DNA of 64,000 nucleotides from Nostoc sp. CHAB 5824 (GCF_020829665.1 NZ_JAIVFT010000023.1:50836-114835), one strand, 5' to 3'. Positions 37,571 to 46,800 are shown, numbered from the stretch's first letter. The notes: generated by a model from the letters alone, not told the origin. A program made the numbers and translations.

Positions 37571-38072
37571 TCATTTTTTACCAGACTTGTATAATTGAAG
37601 TCTGTATTTCTACCAGCAAGCAGTGCAAAACATTCCGAATGAGTGGACTTACGGAATCATTGCATCAAAGAATTTAGTCGGCTAATTAGCCTTTGTTAAT
37701 TGCTGCTCGCTAACTTTAATTACAGAGCTTCGTCTGGTAATTTTAGGTTTTGTACTAACGGACTGACCTCAGTAATTACCGTAATTACCATCTGCTGTTT
37801 CAATATATGGTTTTAACAATTAAGTTAAACATCTCGGCCCCTATTCCGTAGGTTAGTTTAAAAATCTAGGTATTTCCCATAACCTATCTAGGACAAGGTT
37901 TTTAGTCATTTAACCCATATTCTGCACTCTGCGATCGCCATCTAAGCTAGTGTCTGAATTAAAATGATTGATGGGATTCTCAATAAGTCAGATTGTTTAA
38001 GACTAAACGTTTTTATCACATATAGCTGCTCAAATGCGTAAAAAAACTATCAAAAATAAATTTGCGATGCTA
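37571..38072. other. Intergenic region upstream of the methyltransferase
   Basis: About 500 bases, AT-rich, with no recognisable gene or repeat apart from isolated HIP1-like sites near 37930. It is expected to hold the promoter of the DUF1156/DUF499 genes. Confidence 0.4.
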
Positions 38073-38516
38073 TTACTTTGTAGTTTGATTACTGCTATCA
38101 GGTAGTATATAAGCTTCAAAAATGGTAGCCAGTTCCTGCTTATCTAGTTCACCTGCAACAACTTCTAAAACCAGAGTCTCCACCTCTTGTTTTGGAAGAC
38201 AAAGGCGATATCCATTCATCTTGAGAAATGTAATTGTAGTAGCCAAAGCAACTCGCTTATTACCATCAATAAAGGCATGGTTTTTAGCTAAGTGATATAA
38301 GTAGGCTGCTGCCTGTTCATAAATGGTTGGATGTAGCAGTTCTCCAAAGAAGCTTTGCTGTGGTTGGGAGAGGGCTGAATCAAGTAAGCCCTCATCCCTA
38401 AGTCCAGGAGAGCCGCCGAACCTTTCAATAAGGTAACTATGAATAGATAGAACTGCATCCTGACTCACGAATTCAGGACTCGGCGAGTCTTTGATACACA
38501 TCTGCCCATTCCTCAA
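38073..38516 (-). CDS. doc: Doc-type Fic toxin (147 aa)
   Basis: This is the death-on-curing family: FVSQDAVLSIHSYLIERFGG, LRDEGLLDSALSQPQQSFFG, AAYLYHLAKNHAF and the Fic-type catalytic motif HAFIDGNKRVA. Phage P1 Doc is a kinase that inactivates EF-Tu; the same activity is expected but not shown. The start overlaps the end of the preceding gene by 44 bases; a second start at 38501 (MCIKDSPS) would reduce this. It forms a toxin-antitoxin pair with the 177-residue protein, inside the defence island between the methyltransferase and helicase genes. Confidence 0.88.
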   Translation of the reverse strand: MRNGQMCIKDSPSPEFVSQDAVLSIHSYLIERFGGSPGLRDEGLLDSALSQPQQSFFGELLHPTIYEQAAAYLYHLAKNHAFIDGNKRVALATTITFLKMNGYRLCLPKQEVETLVLEVVAGELDKQELATIFEAYILPDSSNQTTK

Positions 38517-39006
38517 CTGTGGCTAAGAATGCCTGCATTGCCTTATCTGTCGAAGCTATTGTGGTTGAAGATGTAGGCAATTGTGCGCTAGTAGAAGGCT
38601 CTCTTAACTCTATATCTTTATACTGCTGAAGCTGCGCCAAAAGTTGACGGAACACTTCCGATTCTGGAGTTAGCCTCTTAGCCTCACTAACAGAATCAAG
38701 AGCTTTCAGAACTGTGGCAGCAAAATCAAGAACTTCTGCATCGCTCTCTTTCACTGAACGATGAACTTCAGGTGCAGAAAATCTGAGATTTTCTGCGAAA
38801 TTGGTTTGCAGGGCAAGCCGAGCAATTCTGTACTTTACATTTAAAGGTGCATAACTTTTGGCAATGATATGAAGTTTAGAAATATTCGCAGGCAAACTTG
38901 TACCAACTAAATGTAGTTGGTTTTGAACCTCTACAGGTAGAGAACCATCCATCTGCTGTATGGCTATAAGGATGGCTCTGAGAGTGATTGAGTCCAGAGC
39001 GTTCAC
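38473..39006 (-). CDS. Probable antitoxin of the Doc toxin (177 aa)
   Basis: GTG start at 39006 with AGGA about 8 bases upstream, directly after the stop of the CHAT fragment. It is a helical protein (MNALDSITLRAILIAIQQMD; APLNVKYRIARLALQTNFAE) with a low-complexity Ser/Thr region (~140-150) and the ending EEWADVYQRLAES. The EDVYRRLAD-like end is typical of proteins encoded just upstream of Doc in cyanobacteria. It is much longer than Phd. The antitoxin role is inferred from position, overlap and the tail. Confidence 0.6.
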   Translation of the reverse strand: MNALDSITLRAILIAIQQMDGSLPVEVQNQLHLVGTSLPANISKLHIIAKSYAPLNVKYRIARLALQTNFAENLRFSAPEVHRSVKESDAEVLDFAATVLKALDSVSEAKRLTPESEVFRQLLAQLQQYKDIELREPSTSAQLPTSSTTIASTDKAMQAFLATVEEWADVYQRLAES

Positions 39007-39246
39007 CTAGCAAGTCCTACCCGTGACAGTAAAAGCAGCCCAATAATATGGGTGCTCATACAGTTTATCATCTCCTTTTTTGAGACTTAGCTTATCAAGC
39101 TCAGTTTCTAAAAAAGGTCTAATGCTAAGTTCATTATCTGGTAATTTGGACAATATGTGCTTGTACCAAATGCTTAGTTCCTTGACTGTCACGTTTTTTA
39201 ACCATCGAACTGCTTCTGCTAAGGCATAAGGCTCAGACTTTCCCAT
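39007..39246 (-). pseudogene. C-terminal fragment of a CHAT-domain gene (79 codons)
   Basis: PYALAEAVRWLKNVTVKEL and EHPYYWAAFTVTG are the closing segments of CHAT (caspase-like) proteins, where HP-Y-YWAAF and a final hydrophobic-Gly are conserved. The protease core with its His-Cys dyad is absent. It begins inside the truncated end of the helicase, in another frame, so it marks the right side of a deletion or recombination joint. The stop abuts the antitoxin start. Confidence 0.6.
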
Positions 39247-42200
39247 TTGCCGCCGTCACAGTTTTAGCACCTGTAATTCGCCCTTTTACTTCAATAAACC
39301 GCAACTGCCCTGTTTCTGGAATGCGTGACTCAATATCATAGCCGCATTTCTGGGTACTCACATCAGTTGGTTCGTACCCTAAATTGCGTTCTACTTCCAT
39401 CACAGCCGTCATTGCTGCCTTTTCTACCCGTTCCGTCTCCCTGGCAAACATCGCCGTTGTTGCCTGTTGTTTGCCTTGCATTCGTTGCAGCAAGACTACT
39501 GAAACTACCAACGCACCCCCAACCACCACAGGCGGTAATGGCGATAATCTACGTTCTTGCTCTAATTCCTCCAAGCGTTGCATTAACCGTGCTTGTAAAT
39601 CATCCGCTCGCTGACGTGCTTTACCTGAGTTAATTTTGGCATTAGGCTTGCCAGCTTCCTCTTGCATTTTCAGTTCTTCTGCTCGACGATCCCAGTAATT
39701 AATCTCCTTGGTTAATCTATCTTTTACTGCTGTCATCGTCTTAGCAATAAGTTCCTCTTTGCGCTGCTTGAGTTCTTGAAGATGTTGGGGAACAAGGTGA
39801 GCGATCGCATAACTCTTGGCTTTTGCTTCTAAATCTTCTCGCAACCAAGATTCTTCTAAAACTTTTTCCACAACACCCTTTTCCTCGTCTGTTAGCGGAC
39901 GATAATTGAGGTAAGGTGCGTAACCTGCATTGTAGGTATTGCCTTCTGGGTTGATTTCTACATATTGCATCCGCCGCGATACTAAACGCCTAGAGCCGTT
40001 TAGATTTGTCCGAGCGTCTTGTATGGAATGTTCTAAATAAACTAAGGCGCGGGTTCCTTCGCTGGAATCATTTTCATCGACTAAGATAGTCCCTTGTTTC
40101 AACAAATCCCGGTGTCGCTCTAAAGTCAGGTCAATTGTGGCATCCAGTAGAGAATGTCCAGAACAGATGAAGGCTGCTAGAGGTTTACCAGAAATGCTGA
40201 TCAAATCTTTTTCAAAGCAGATGCGTTCGTAACGTAGCAGCAACGGTTCTCCTACACCAATTTGCCGCCCTCGATTGCGAATAACTGCCGGAACATGACT
40301 GATTTCGTAACGCTGGGGTTCACGTTGACGCAATGTTCCACCTAATTGGGTAAATGCTTCTAGGAAGAAAGAAGCAATAAAATGAGGTTGCAACCGTCGC
40401 GCTTCTGCCCTTTCCATTTCTTCCCGAATTTGCTGCACTTTGGCGATATCCATCGAATCTCGTGCCAAAGCCCGTTCTTCTAAAAGTTCGCGTAGTCGCT
40501 TTTGGTCGAGTTTATCATGTACGACTTGGTTGAGTCTGTCTCGCACCTCTGGTTGATCGCCATAGCGAATTGCTTCAATCAATAACTCTCGTAATTCCGT
40601 CCCTGCGATCGCTTTCCCTAATACATCAAATACTTTACCTCCTAGTGCCTTCTGCTCTGCCTCTATCTTTTTCAATAACGCTAAATACACATCGCCTTCA
40701 CGAGTGCCTTTTGCCACTAAATTCCATAAGTGACAGACCTCCGTCTGCCCAATCCGGTGAATTCGACCGAAACGCTGTTCTAGGCGGTTAGGATTCCAAG
40801 GTAAATCGTAATTAACCATAAGGTGCGCCCTTTGCAAGTTAATCCCTTCACCCGCAGCATCCGTAGCTATTAAGACTTGGACTTCGATATCTTGGGTAAA
40901 CGCCTCCTGCATTTTGCGGCGTTCTTCGCGTCCCATTGCCCCATGTATATTTACCACAGCTTCATTACGTCCAATTAGCGTCCGAATCCGATCTGTCAAA
41001 TAATTTAATGTGTCTCGGTACTCGGTAAAAATCAAGAGTTTGCGCCGATGTCCTTGGGTGTTGAACATTTCGGCATCATTTTGCAACAGATTCGAGAGTT
41101 CTTCCCATTTTTTATCTTTACCACTACGTCGCACCCGCAGTGCCAGTTGCTCTAATTCTTCTAAAAGCTTAATTTCTGTTTGCAATTCTGCGATCGTCCG
41201 TGATGCTGTAGCTAGGTCAACTACTTCCTGTTCTGTTGCTTCTCGTTCTTCACCAGGAATATCCTCTAAATCATCTTCTAAGTCTTCCAGATCCAGAACC
41301 TGCTTAAATTCAATGATAGTTGCATTACTTCCCCGCCTCAAATCTTCTTCTTGCCTCAGCCGTTTTTGCAACCTTTCCCGACGGCGTAGCAGCGATTGAT
41401 ATATAGCTTCTGGGGAAGAAGCAAGCCGACGTTGCAAAATAGTCAAAGCAAAGCCAACATTACCTTTGCGTCCTTCATTTTCTAAAGCATCGGCACGATT
41501 AAATTCCTCGCGGACATACTCAGTAACTCGCTTATAAAGTACCGCTTCTAAATCCGATAGTTCATATTCTATAGTGCTAGCTTGGCGTTCTGGAAATAGC
41601 GGTTTTCCATCAAATTTCAGCAAATCTTCTTTAACCAATCGCCGCATCAAGTCGGAAGTATCGGCTACGTGAACACCATCGCGGAAGCGTCCTTCAAATC
41701 TGTCTCCATCCAATAACGCCATAAACAACTGGAAGTCTTCCTCTTTGCCGTTATGTGGTGTCGCTGACATTAATAAAAAATGCCTAGTTAAAGTTGAGAG
41801 TAACTTACCAAGTTTGTAGCGTTTCGTCTCTTTAATTTCACCACCAAAAAATGAAGCTGACATTTTATGAGCTTCATCACAAACAACTAAATCCCAGTCT
41901 GTCTGCGCTAGTTTTGCTTGTAAATCTTGATTACGGCTGAGTTTGTCCAGTCGCACAATCACCAACGGCATTTCAGCAAAAGCATTTCCAGTTACTGCTG
42001 ATTCAATACGATCGTTGGTGAGAATTTCAAAGCGTAAATGAAACTTTTGCGATAATTCATCTTGCCACTGTGGGGCTAAACTGCCGGGACAAATCACAAG
42101 GCAACGATGCAAATCACCTCGGATGAGCAATTCTCGCATCAGCAACCCCGCCATAATAGTTTTACCTGCACCTGGGTCATCTGCTAAGAGAAAACGCAGA

Positions 42201-42565
42201 GGTTGTCGAGTCAACATTTCCCCGTAAACGGCGGTGATTTGGTGTGGTAAGGGTTCGACTAAAGAGGTGTGAACAGCTAGCAAGGGGTCGAAGAGATAAG
42301 CTAGACGGATGCGGTGCGCTTCTGATGCCAGACGAAAATTAGCTCCATCAGCAGTGAAACTCCAAGCACCACCAGAGGTGATTATTTCTAAGGTAGGTTC
42401 TCTGTCTCGAAAGACTAACTCATTCCCTAGCGTGCCGCTAGCATCTTTGTATGTTAATTCCACAACATCAGAGCCATGCCACTGAGCATCAACGATGGCG
42501 ACAATACTGTTTGGCAGGATACCTTGTACTTGCGTGCCTTTTGTTAAATCCTCAAGTCTAACCAT
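39233..42565 (-). CDS. SNF2-type helicase with truncated DUF3883 end (1110 aa)
   Basis: ATG 42565 (MVRLEDLTKGTQVQGILPNS) was chosen; an upstream in-frame start at 42658 adds 31 atypical residues. The SF2/SNF2 motor has motif I LADDPGAGKTIMAGLL near residue 138, motif II VVCDEAHK, motif III LLMSATPHNG, helicase-C TDAAGEGINLQRAH and the VI box QRFGRIHRIGQ. A long coiled-coil region follows (~900-1010). DUF3883 then begins (LGYEPTDVSTQKCGYDIES; RFIEVKGR) but is cut after AKTVT, ending AANGKV. The family resembles DISARM DrmD-like helicases. The motor looks functional and only the last part of DUF3883 is missing. Confidence 0.85.
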   Translation of the reverse strand: MVRLEDLTKGTQVQGILPNSIVAIVDAQWHGSDVVELTYKDASGTLGNELVFRDREPTLEIITSGGAWSFTADGANFRLASEAHRIRLAYLFDPLLAVHTSLVEPLPHQITAVYGEMLTRQPLRFLLADDPGAGKTIMAGLLMRELLIRGDLHRCLVICPGSLAPQWQDELSQKFHLRFEILTNDRIESAVTGNAFAEMPLVIVRLDKLSRNQDLQAKLAQTDWDLVVCDEAHKMSASFFGGEIKETKRYKLGKLLSTLTRHFLLMSATPHNGKEEDFQLFMALLDGDRFEGRFRDGVHVADTSDLMRRLVKEDLLKFDGKPLFPERQASTIEYELSDLEAVLYKRVTEYVREEFNRADALENEGRKGNVGFALTILQRRLASSPEAIYQSLLRRRERLQKRLRQEEDLRRGSNATIIEFKQVLDLEDLEDDLEDIPGEEREATEQEVVDLATASRTIAELQTEIKLLEELEQLALRVRRSGKDKKWEELSNLLQNDAEMFNTQGHRRKLLIFTEYRDTLNYLTDRIRTLIGRNEAVVNIHGAMGREERRKMQEAFTQDIEVQVLIATDAAGEGINLQRAHLMVNYDLPWNPNRLEQRFGRIHRIGQTEVCHLWNLVAKGTREGDVYLALLKKIEAEQKALGGKVFDVLGKAIAGTELRELLIEAIRYGDQPEVRDRLNQVVHDKLDQKRLRELLEERALARDSMDIAKVQQIREEMERAEARRLQPHFIASFFLEAFTQLGGTLRQREPQRYEISHVPAVIRNRGRQIGVGEPLLLRYERICFEKDLISISGKPLAAFICSGHSLLDATIDLTLERHRDLLKQGTILVDENDSSEGTRALVYLEHSIQDARTNLNGSRRLVSRRMQYVEINPEGNTYNAGYAPYLNYRPLTDEEKGVVEKVLEESWLREDLEAKAKSYAIAHLVPQHLQELKQRKEELIAKTMTAVKDRLTKEINYWDRRAEELKMQEEAGKPNAKINSGKARQRADDLQARLMQRLEELEQERRLSPLPPVVVGGALVVSVVLLQRMQGKQQATTAMFARETERVEKAAMTAVMEVERNLGYEPTDVSTQKCGYDIESRIPETGQLRFIEVKGRITGAKTVTAANGKV

Positions 42566-43289
42566 ACTGCGGTGTTTTCCCTTTTGGCAGATGTCAGTAG
42601 CAATGTAGATACCAATGTTTTTTGGTCGGACATTGCTTCTTATGACCATAAGAGACACTAGGCTGGTTAGTAGGTAGTATATTTACTGTTTTTGGCTATG
42701 GTAGCTTGATGTTGCTTAGAAAATGGGTTACTTAGTTGAGGGCTGATTTAAGCGATCGCTCCATGCTAGTGGCTACAGGTAAAGTGAAATAGAGTGCGAT
42801 CGCATCCATCGCAAACTCAACCTATTAATTCAGTTTTGCACTTGGGATGCGATCTCCATTGAATCTTGTAGTAAATAGTTCCAAACCCTTACAAGGCTTG
42901 CTTTTGAGATATTGTACAACTTTTTTATTTATCAATATGACGAGTTTTGGGAAAATTATACAACTTTATTTTTATAATTCGCGTAAATGCCAACGGTAAT
43001 ATAGGGGTTACAAACTGCAAAATTGTACAACTTTTTTATACTTCTACAACAATAACCTCTAAGTAAGTACTATTGTACCAACTAAAAGTGCGATCGCTTC
43101 CAGAGGTTATTTTTATTGTTAGGGGCACAAGGTAAAGGACAAATAAATCACTGATTGTGTCTTACGATAACTCTCAAGAGCCTAATTTAACTAAAACCAA
43201 AAAAGTTTATGGCATAAGAGAAGATAGGGCTTTTAAAAAATATTCAAGGTCAGCATCTTATTTTTCTGTTTTCAAAAATATAAAAAAGT
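42566..43289. other. Intergenic region with a repeated TTGTACAAC motif
   Basis: ATTGTACAACTTTTTTAT occurs at 42911-42928 and 43022-43039, and an imperfect version (ATTATACAACTTTATTTTTAT) starts at 42955. A 9-bp inverted repeat, ATAACCTCT (43052-43060) and AGAGGTTAT (43102-43110), encloses a HIP1 octamer. The second 52-bp HIP1-bounded repeat lies at 42752-42803. No gene is seen. Promoter and operator of the helicase gene may be here. Confidence 0.5.
42752..42803. repeat. 52-bp HIP1-bounded repeat, copy 2
   Basis: Same length and ends as 30547-30598, with GGTAAAGTGAAATAGAGT preserved exactly before the second octamer. The two copies bracket the whole DUF499-helicase island. Confidence 0.9.
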
Positions 43290-43625
43290 GTGAGATGGGC
43301 AGGTAAATTTATAACTGAGGTAGTGTTACGCAAGCTGTCAATATGTAGCCTGCTCAAAAAGAAGATTAAGAGCAGTGTTTATCATCTTGATGATCTGGGA
43401 ATCAAGTTTGGTTACTCTAGCGAGGTCACCTTACAAGACTCGGAAGAAATCTTAGAAAAAATCTCTGCTATTCACAGCCAGGTAGTCAAAGCCTCAATAG
43501 ACCTCTTGCAAAAGTTCTTTTTGCACTCTTGTAGGGAAAGGGGGAAGGGGGAAGGGGAAAAGGAAAATTTCATCCCTTTCCCTTTTTCCCACTTTTGCAA
43601 GAAGTTCAATGTTTACCTAGAATGA
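43290..43625 (+). CDS. Doubtful small ORF partly made of repeat DNA
   Basis: GTG start, 111 codons. The first ~80 residues (LDDLGIKFGYSSEVTLQDSE; ILEKISAIHSQVVKAS) could be a real helical protein, but the end (RERGKGEGEKENFIPFPFSH) is encoded by a G/A-rich then C/T-rich inverted repeat (arms CTTGCAAAAG 43506-43515 and CTTTTGCAAG 43593-43602). It has no recognised relative or ribosome binding site. It may be a truncated gene whose end was replaced by a repeat. Confidence 0.25.
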   Translation: MRWAGKFITEVVLRKLSICSLLKKKIKSSVYHLDDLGIKFGYSSEVTLQDSEEILEKISAIHSQVVKASIDLLQKFFLHSCRERGKGEGEKENFIPFPFSHFCKKFNVYLE

Positions 43626-44189
43626 ATAACGTAAAGTTAAGTTGTTACGCAAATAATATTGTACATTTACATGATGACTGATGACTGATGACTGAAAACC
43701 CGTCAACAGTCAACAGTTAACAATCATCGAGGTGTTTATATACTTTAGACGCGCATCAGCTTACTCCAATTGTTTGCTGAGACCTTATCAAAAGTATTTT
43801 ATGGGTTTGAACCAAGCTTGCTTCAGCAAAACGTTTTCAGAATTATTGATGATGTGATTAGCCAATTTCACGGTTCTCTAGAAATATAGCCAACTCTAGT
43901 TGAAATCTGTTACTTTTACAAAGATAAAAAAGAACTACAACAAATCAGGGTTAAAAACAAGAAGCTAAAATCGATAAATTGCATAATATCGCCCAAAATA
44001 CCAACATAAACGCGACCTTTGGCAAACAAACCATCGGTAAGACTTTACGCTTCTTCATCTGTAAAAATTTCGTGGGATATAGCTTAGATCGCTGCAATCT
44101 GATAAGATTTCCAAAAGTACAACAACTGCTTGTTCTCTTTTTCTTGAAGCCAGTGATTTTGGGTCTTTTTTGGGAAAGGAAAATAAAAA
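43626..44189. other. Intergenic region with heptanucleotide repeats and an open fragment
   Basis: Three tandem ATGACTG units (43674-43694) and three GTCAACA-type units (43702-43722) are present. From ~43752 a frame reads ISLLQLFAETLSKVFYGFEP and onward, has one TAG, then continues to ~43990 (KDKKELQQIRVKNKKLKS). It looks like a decayed gene but I cannot name it. The 3' end should carry the porin promoter. Confidence 0.4.
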
Positions 44190-45965
44190 ATGTCTCATCT
44201 ATTGTGGAAAACTCTGGTACTAAGTCCGGTAGTTTTGGGAGTGACGGTGTTGGTTTCCGCTAAGGCTATGGCTACTAAAGTACCAGCCTCTTCTGAAGAT
44301 ATAAAGGCAAAAGTTACTCAGGCAGAAGCACCAATAGCTTCTAGTGCTTCAATATTTATCCAAACAGAGCAACCAAAAGTTAATCGGCAGTTGGTTGCCC
44401 AAAAGACTGATGAAAATCAGGTTTTAGAAGAGGTTAACCGCTACAGCAGTGAAGGCAAGAACCAGAATTCACTGTCTCAAGTCACATCAGTTTCTCAGTT
44501 TTCTGATGTACAGCCGACTGACTGGGCATTCCAAGCTTTACAATCTCTAGTTGAACGCTACGGTTGTATTGCTGGATACCCCAATAGCACTTACCGGGGC
44601 AACCGAGCATTGACCCGTTATGAATTTGCCGCAGGTTTGAATGCTTGTTTAGATAGGGTTAATGAACTGATTGCGACAGCAACTGCTGATTTGGTGACAA
44701 AACAGGATTTAGCAACCCTCCAACGTTTGCAAGAGGAATTCTCGGCAGAACTAGCAACTCTGCGTGGCCGAGTAGATGCTGTAGAAGCACGGACTGCTGA
44801 ACTGGAAGCAAATCAGTTTTCCACTACTACAAAATTGGTGGGTGAAGCTATTTTTGCCGTTACTGATGTGTTTGGCGGTAATACTGGCGATGTTAACAAT
44901 ACTGTCTTCCAAGATAGGGTACGTTTAGACTTGCAAACCAGCTTCACGGGTAGAGACCTTTTACACACCCGTCTTGCTGCCGGGAATGCACTAGCTTTTA
45001 GTCAAGTTGATAATGGTGGTCTTCCTATCGATACTGCTGAAGGCACACAAACTTTTCAAATCGGCAACACTGGTAACAACGGTGTGATTATAGACTGGCT
45101 GGCGTATTACGTACCCATAGGCCCAGCCCAAGTTTACTTTGCGGCCACTGGAGGTATTCATAGCGATTATGCAGCCACTAATAACCCTTACTTTGAGGAC
45201 TATGATGGCGGTAATGGTGCTTTGTCTACCTTTGCTTCTGAAAGTCCCATCTATCGCATTGGTGGTGGTGCCGGTGCAGCGCTGACTTTACCCTTTGGTA
45301 GCGGTGGCAGTTTTTTCAAACCAAGTTCACTGACTGTAGGCTACTTGGCGTCAAATGCTAATAATCCTGGAGTCAATCAAGGTTTGCTTGAGGGTAACTA
45401 TGCAGCTCTTGGACAGTTGAACTTTAGTGTTGGCGATCGCTTGGCTTTAGCTGCTACCTACGTTCACGGGTATCATGGTGCTGGAGGTGGTAATTTATTT
45501 GATCTAGGTGGTGGTTTGGGTAGCACTAGCCGCGTCGTAGGCACTGGTCAAGGTAACACCCTAAGCGCCCTAAACGCATCTTCGAGTAATTCCTATGGAA
45601 TATCAGCAGCCTTTAGACCCAGCGATAAATTGTCAATTAGTGGCTTCGTTTCTTACCACGATGTCACAGGCTTTGGTGCTGGTGATGATTATGAAGCTTG
45701 GAGCTACGGTCTTGGTGTAGCCTTGCCTGACTTTGGTAAACAGGGTAACGTTTTAGGTATTTTTGCTGGTGCAGAACCCTATGCCTTTAACCGACCTGGT
45801 TTTGCTGGTAATGATATACCTTATCACTTTGAAGGCTTTTACAAGTATCGCGTATCAGATAATATCTCAATCACTCCTGGGGTTATTTGGTTGACCTCTC
45901 CTGGTCAAAACAGCGCTAACGACGATGCGATTATCGGTACGCTGAGAACAACCTTCACCTTCTAA
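44190..45965 (+). CDS. SLH-domain porin of the cyanobacterial iron-uptake/OprB type (591 aa)
   Basis: This is an outer-membrane porin. The signal peptide (LLWKTLVLSPVVLGVTVLVS, AKAMA) is followed by a linker, an SLH domain at ~105-165 (SQFSDVQPTDWAFQALQSLV; GYPNSTYRGNRALTRYEFAA) that anchors to peptidoglycan, a coiled coil (~170-205, LQRLQEEFSAELATLRGRVD) and a C-terminal beta-barrel ending LRTTFTF with the terminal Phe typical of Bam substrates. Members have been linked to iron and small-solute uptake. Start and length fit the family. It is a single gene. Confidence 0.92.
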   Translation: MSHLLWKTLVLSPVVLGVTVLVSAKAMATKVPASSEDIKAKVTQAEAPIASSASIFIQTEQPKVNRQLVAQKTDENQVLEEVNRYSSEGKNQNSLSQVTSVSQFSDVQPTDWAFQALQSLVERYGCIAGYPNSTYRGNRALTRYEFAAGLNACLDRVNELIATATADLVTKQDLATLQRLQEEFSAELATLRGRVDAVEARTAELEANQFSTTTKLVGEAIFAVTDVFGGNTGDVNNTVFQDRVRLDLQTSFTGRDLLHTRLAAGNALAFSQVDNGGLPIDTAEGTQTFQIGNTGNNGVIIDWLAYYVPIGPAQVYFAATGGIHSDYAATNNPYFEDYDGGNGALSTFASESPIYRIGGGAGAALTLPFGSGGSFFKPSSLTVGYLASNANNPGVNQGLLEGNYAALGQLNFSVGDRLALAATYVHGYHGAGGGNLFDLGGGLGSTSRVVGTGQGNTLSALNASSSNSYGISAAFRPSDKLSISGFVSYHDVTGFGAGDDYEAWSYGLGVALPDFGKQGNVLGIFAGAEPYAFNRPGFAGNDIPYHFEGFYKYRVSDNISITPGVIWLTSPGQNSANDDAIIGTLRTTFTF

Positions 45966-46097
45966 AGGTTTACAGCAATTTGCTGTAGGGGCGTACAGAT
46001 GTTCATTGGTGTCAACTGAAGCCCAAATCCCTTTAAAACCTCGTTAAGAGCCTCTGGCTGGAAATGCTTGTCATTGGGATGCTGCCGCTAATTCTGG

Positions 46098-46318
46098 AGG
46101 CAGAGCCTCCTAATGGGCATTCCCAGTCTGAGACTGGGAACGAGACAATCTAAAAGCTGGTTTTAGACTGGCTTTTACCTTAAGTTGACACGTGTAACAG
46201 ATGTTATACGTGTCAATTTAGAGCTGGGCCGGTTAGAAACCGCGACTACACAAACAGGAGCTAAACCTCCGTGGGCTAAGAGAAAAAAAACAAGGGGCTT
46301 AAGCCCCTTGTTTTTTTT
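46098..46318. repeat. Cluster of dispersed palindromic repeats downstream of the porin gene
   Basis: Several hairpins lie in a row: GGAGGCAGAGCCTCC (about 46096-46110), CCCAGTCTGAGACTGGG (about 46124-46140), a long stem TGACACGTGTAACA / TGTTATACGTGTCA (~46186-46215), then a GGTTAGAAACCGCGACTACA block of a type common in Nostoc. It ends in the 36-bp palindrome described separately. An open frame crosses the block but is not considered coding. Confidence 0.6.
46283..46318. terminator. 36-bp perfect palindrome, bidirectional terminator
   Basis: Eight A, CAAGGGGCTT, AAGCCCCTTG, eight T: a perfect stem with U-tracts on either strand. It is the strongest terminator in the window and lies between the porin and the small coiled-coil gene. 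Confidence 0.9.
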
Positions 46319-46397
46319 AACATCAGACAACGCAGGTGCTTTCTCATTACTTTCAGCTTGGAACACCGAACGCCAAAATCAGAACTCGAAATGTTGC

Positions 46398-46619
46398 ATG
46401 AGAGTCTATAACTTGTGTGTAGAGATTATCCGCTTGCAAGAATCCCCAGTGACTATATACCAAACAGGCAGCAAGCAAGAATTACATCTTGTGTACGTAG
46501 CGGAACTCAGAGAAAAAATCGAACTGCTTGAAAACCAGAAAGCCGAAATTGACAAGGAATTAATCGAGCTACGTAAAAAATTAAGTGATAACGAGAATTA
46601 CGAGCCACCAGAAGAATGA
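46398..46619 (+). CDS. Small coiled-coil hypothetical (73 aa)
   Basis: The longer open frame runs back through a terminator, so ATG 46398 (MRVYNLCVEIIRLQESPV) is preferred. The C-terminal half is a strong coiled coil (VAELREKIELLENQKAEIDK, ELIELRKKL). The 15-bp word AATCCCCAGTGACTA appears inside the gene (46441) and again across its stop (46620). The function is unknown, and it may not be expressed. Confidence 0.35.
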   Translation: MRVYNLCVEIIRLQESPVTIYQTGSKQELHLVYVAELREKIELLENQKAEIDKELIELRKKLSDNENYEPPEE

Positions 46620-46800
46620 ATCCCCAGTGACTAGTACTCGTCATCACGAAGGATGAAACCGGATTCTTTATTTAGGAATCCTGCAAGAAAAAGTAATGTG
46701 GATATATTTTCTATACACAAGGATACTACTTTGAAAAAGTTTGCTACAAGTAGTGTTATTTATGATTGTCACAATTAAAACAATTGACTCTCAACTATCA

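Noticed and set aside
43979..44263. 94-codon frame before the porin
   Set aside because: It overlaps the porin signal peptide in another frame, is compositionally odd, and has no ribosome binding site.
46185..46397. N-terminal extension of the small coiled-coil ORF
   Set aside because: It would translate a long hairpin, a dispersed repeat and a perfect terminator.
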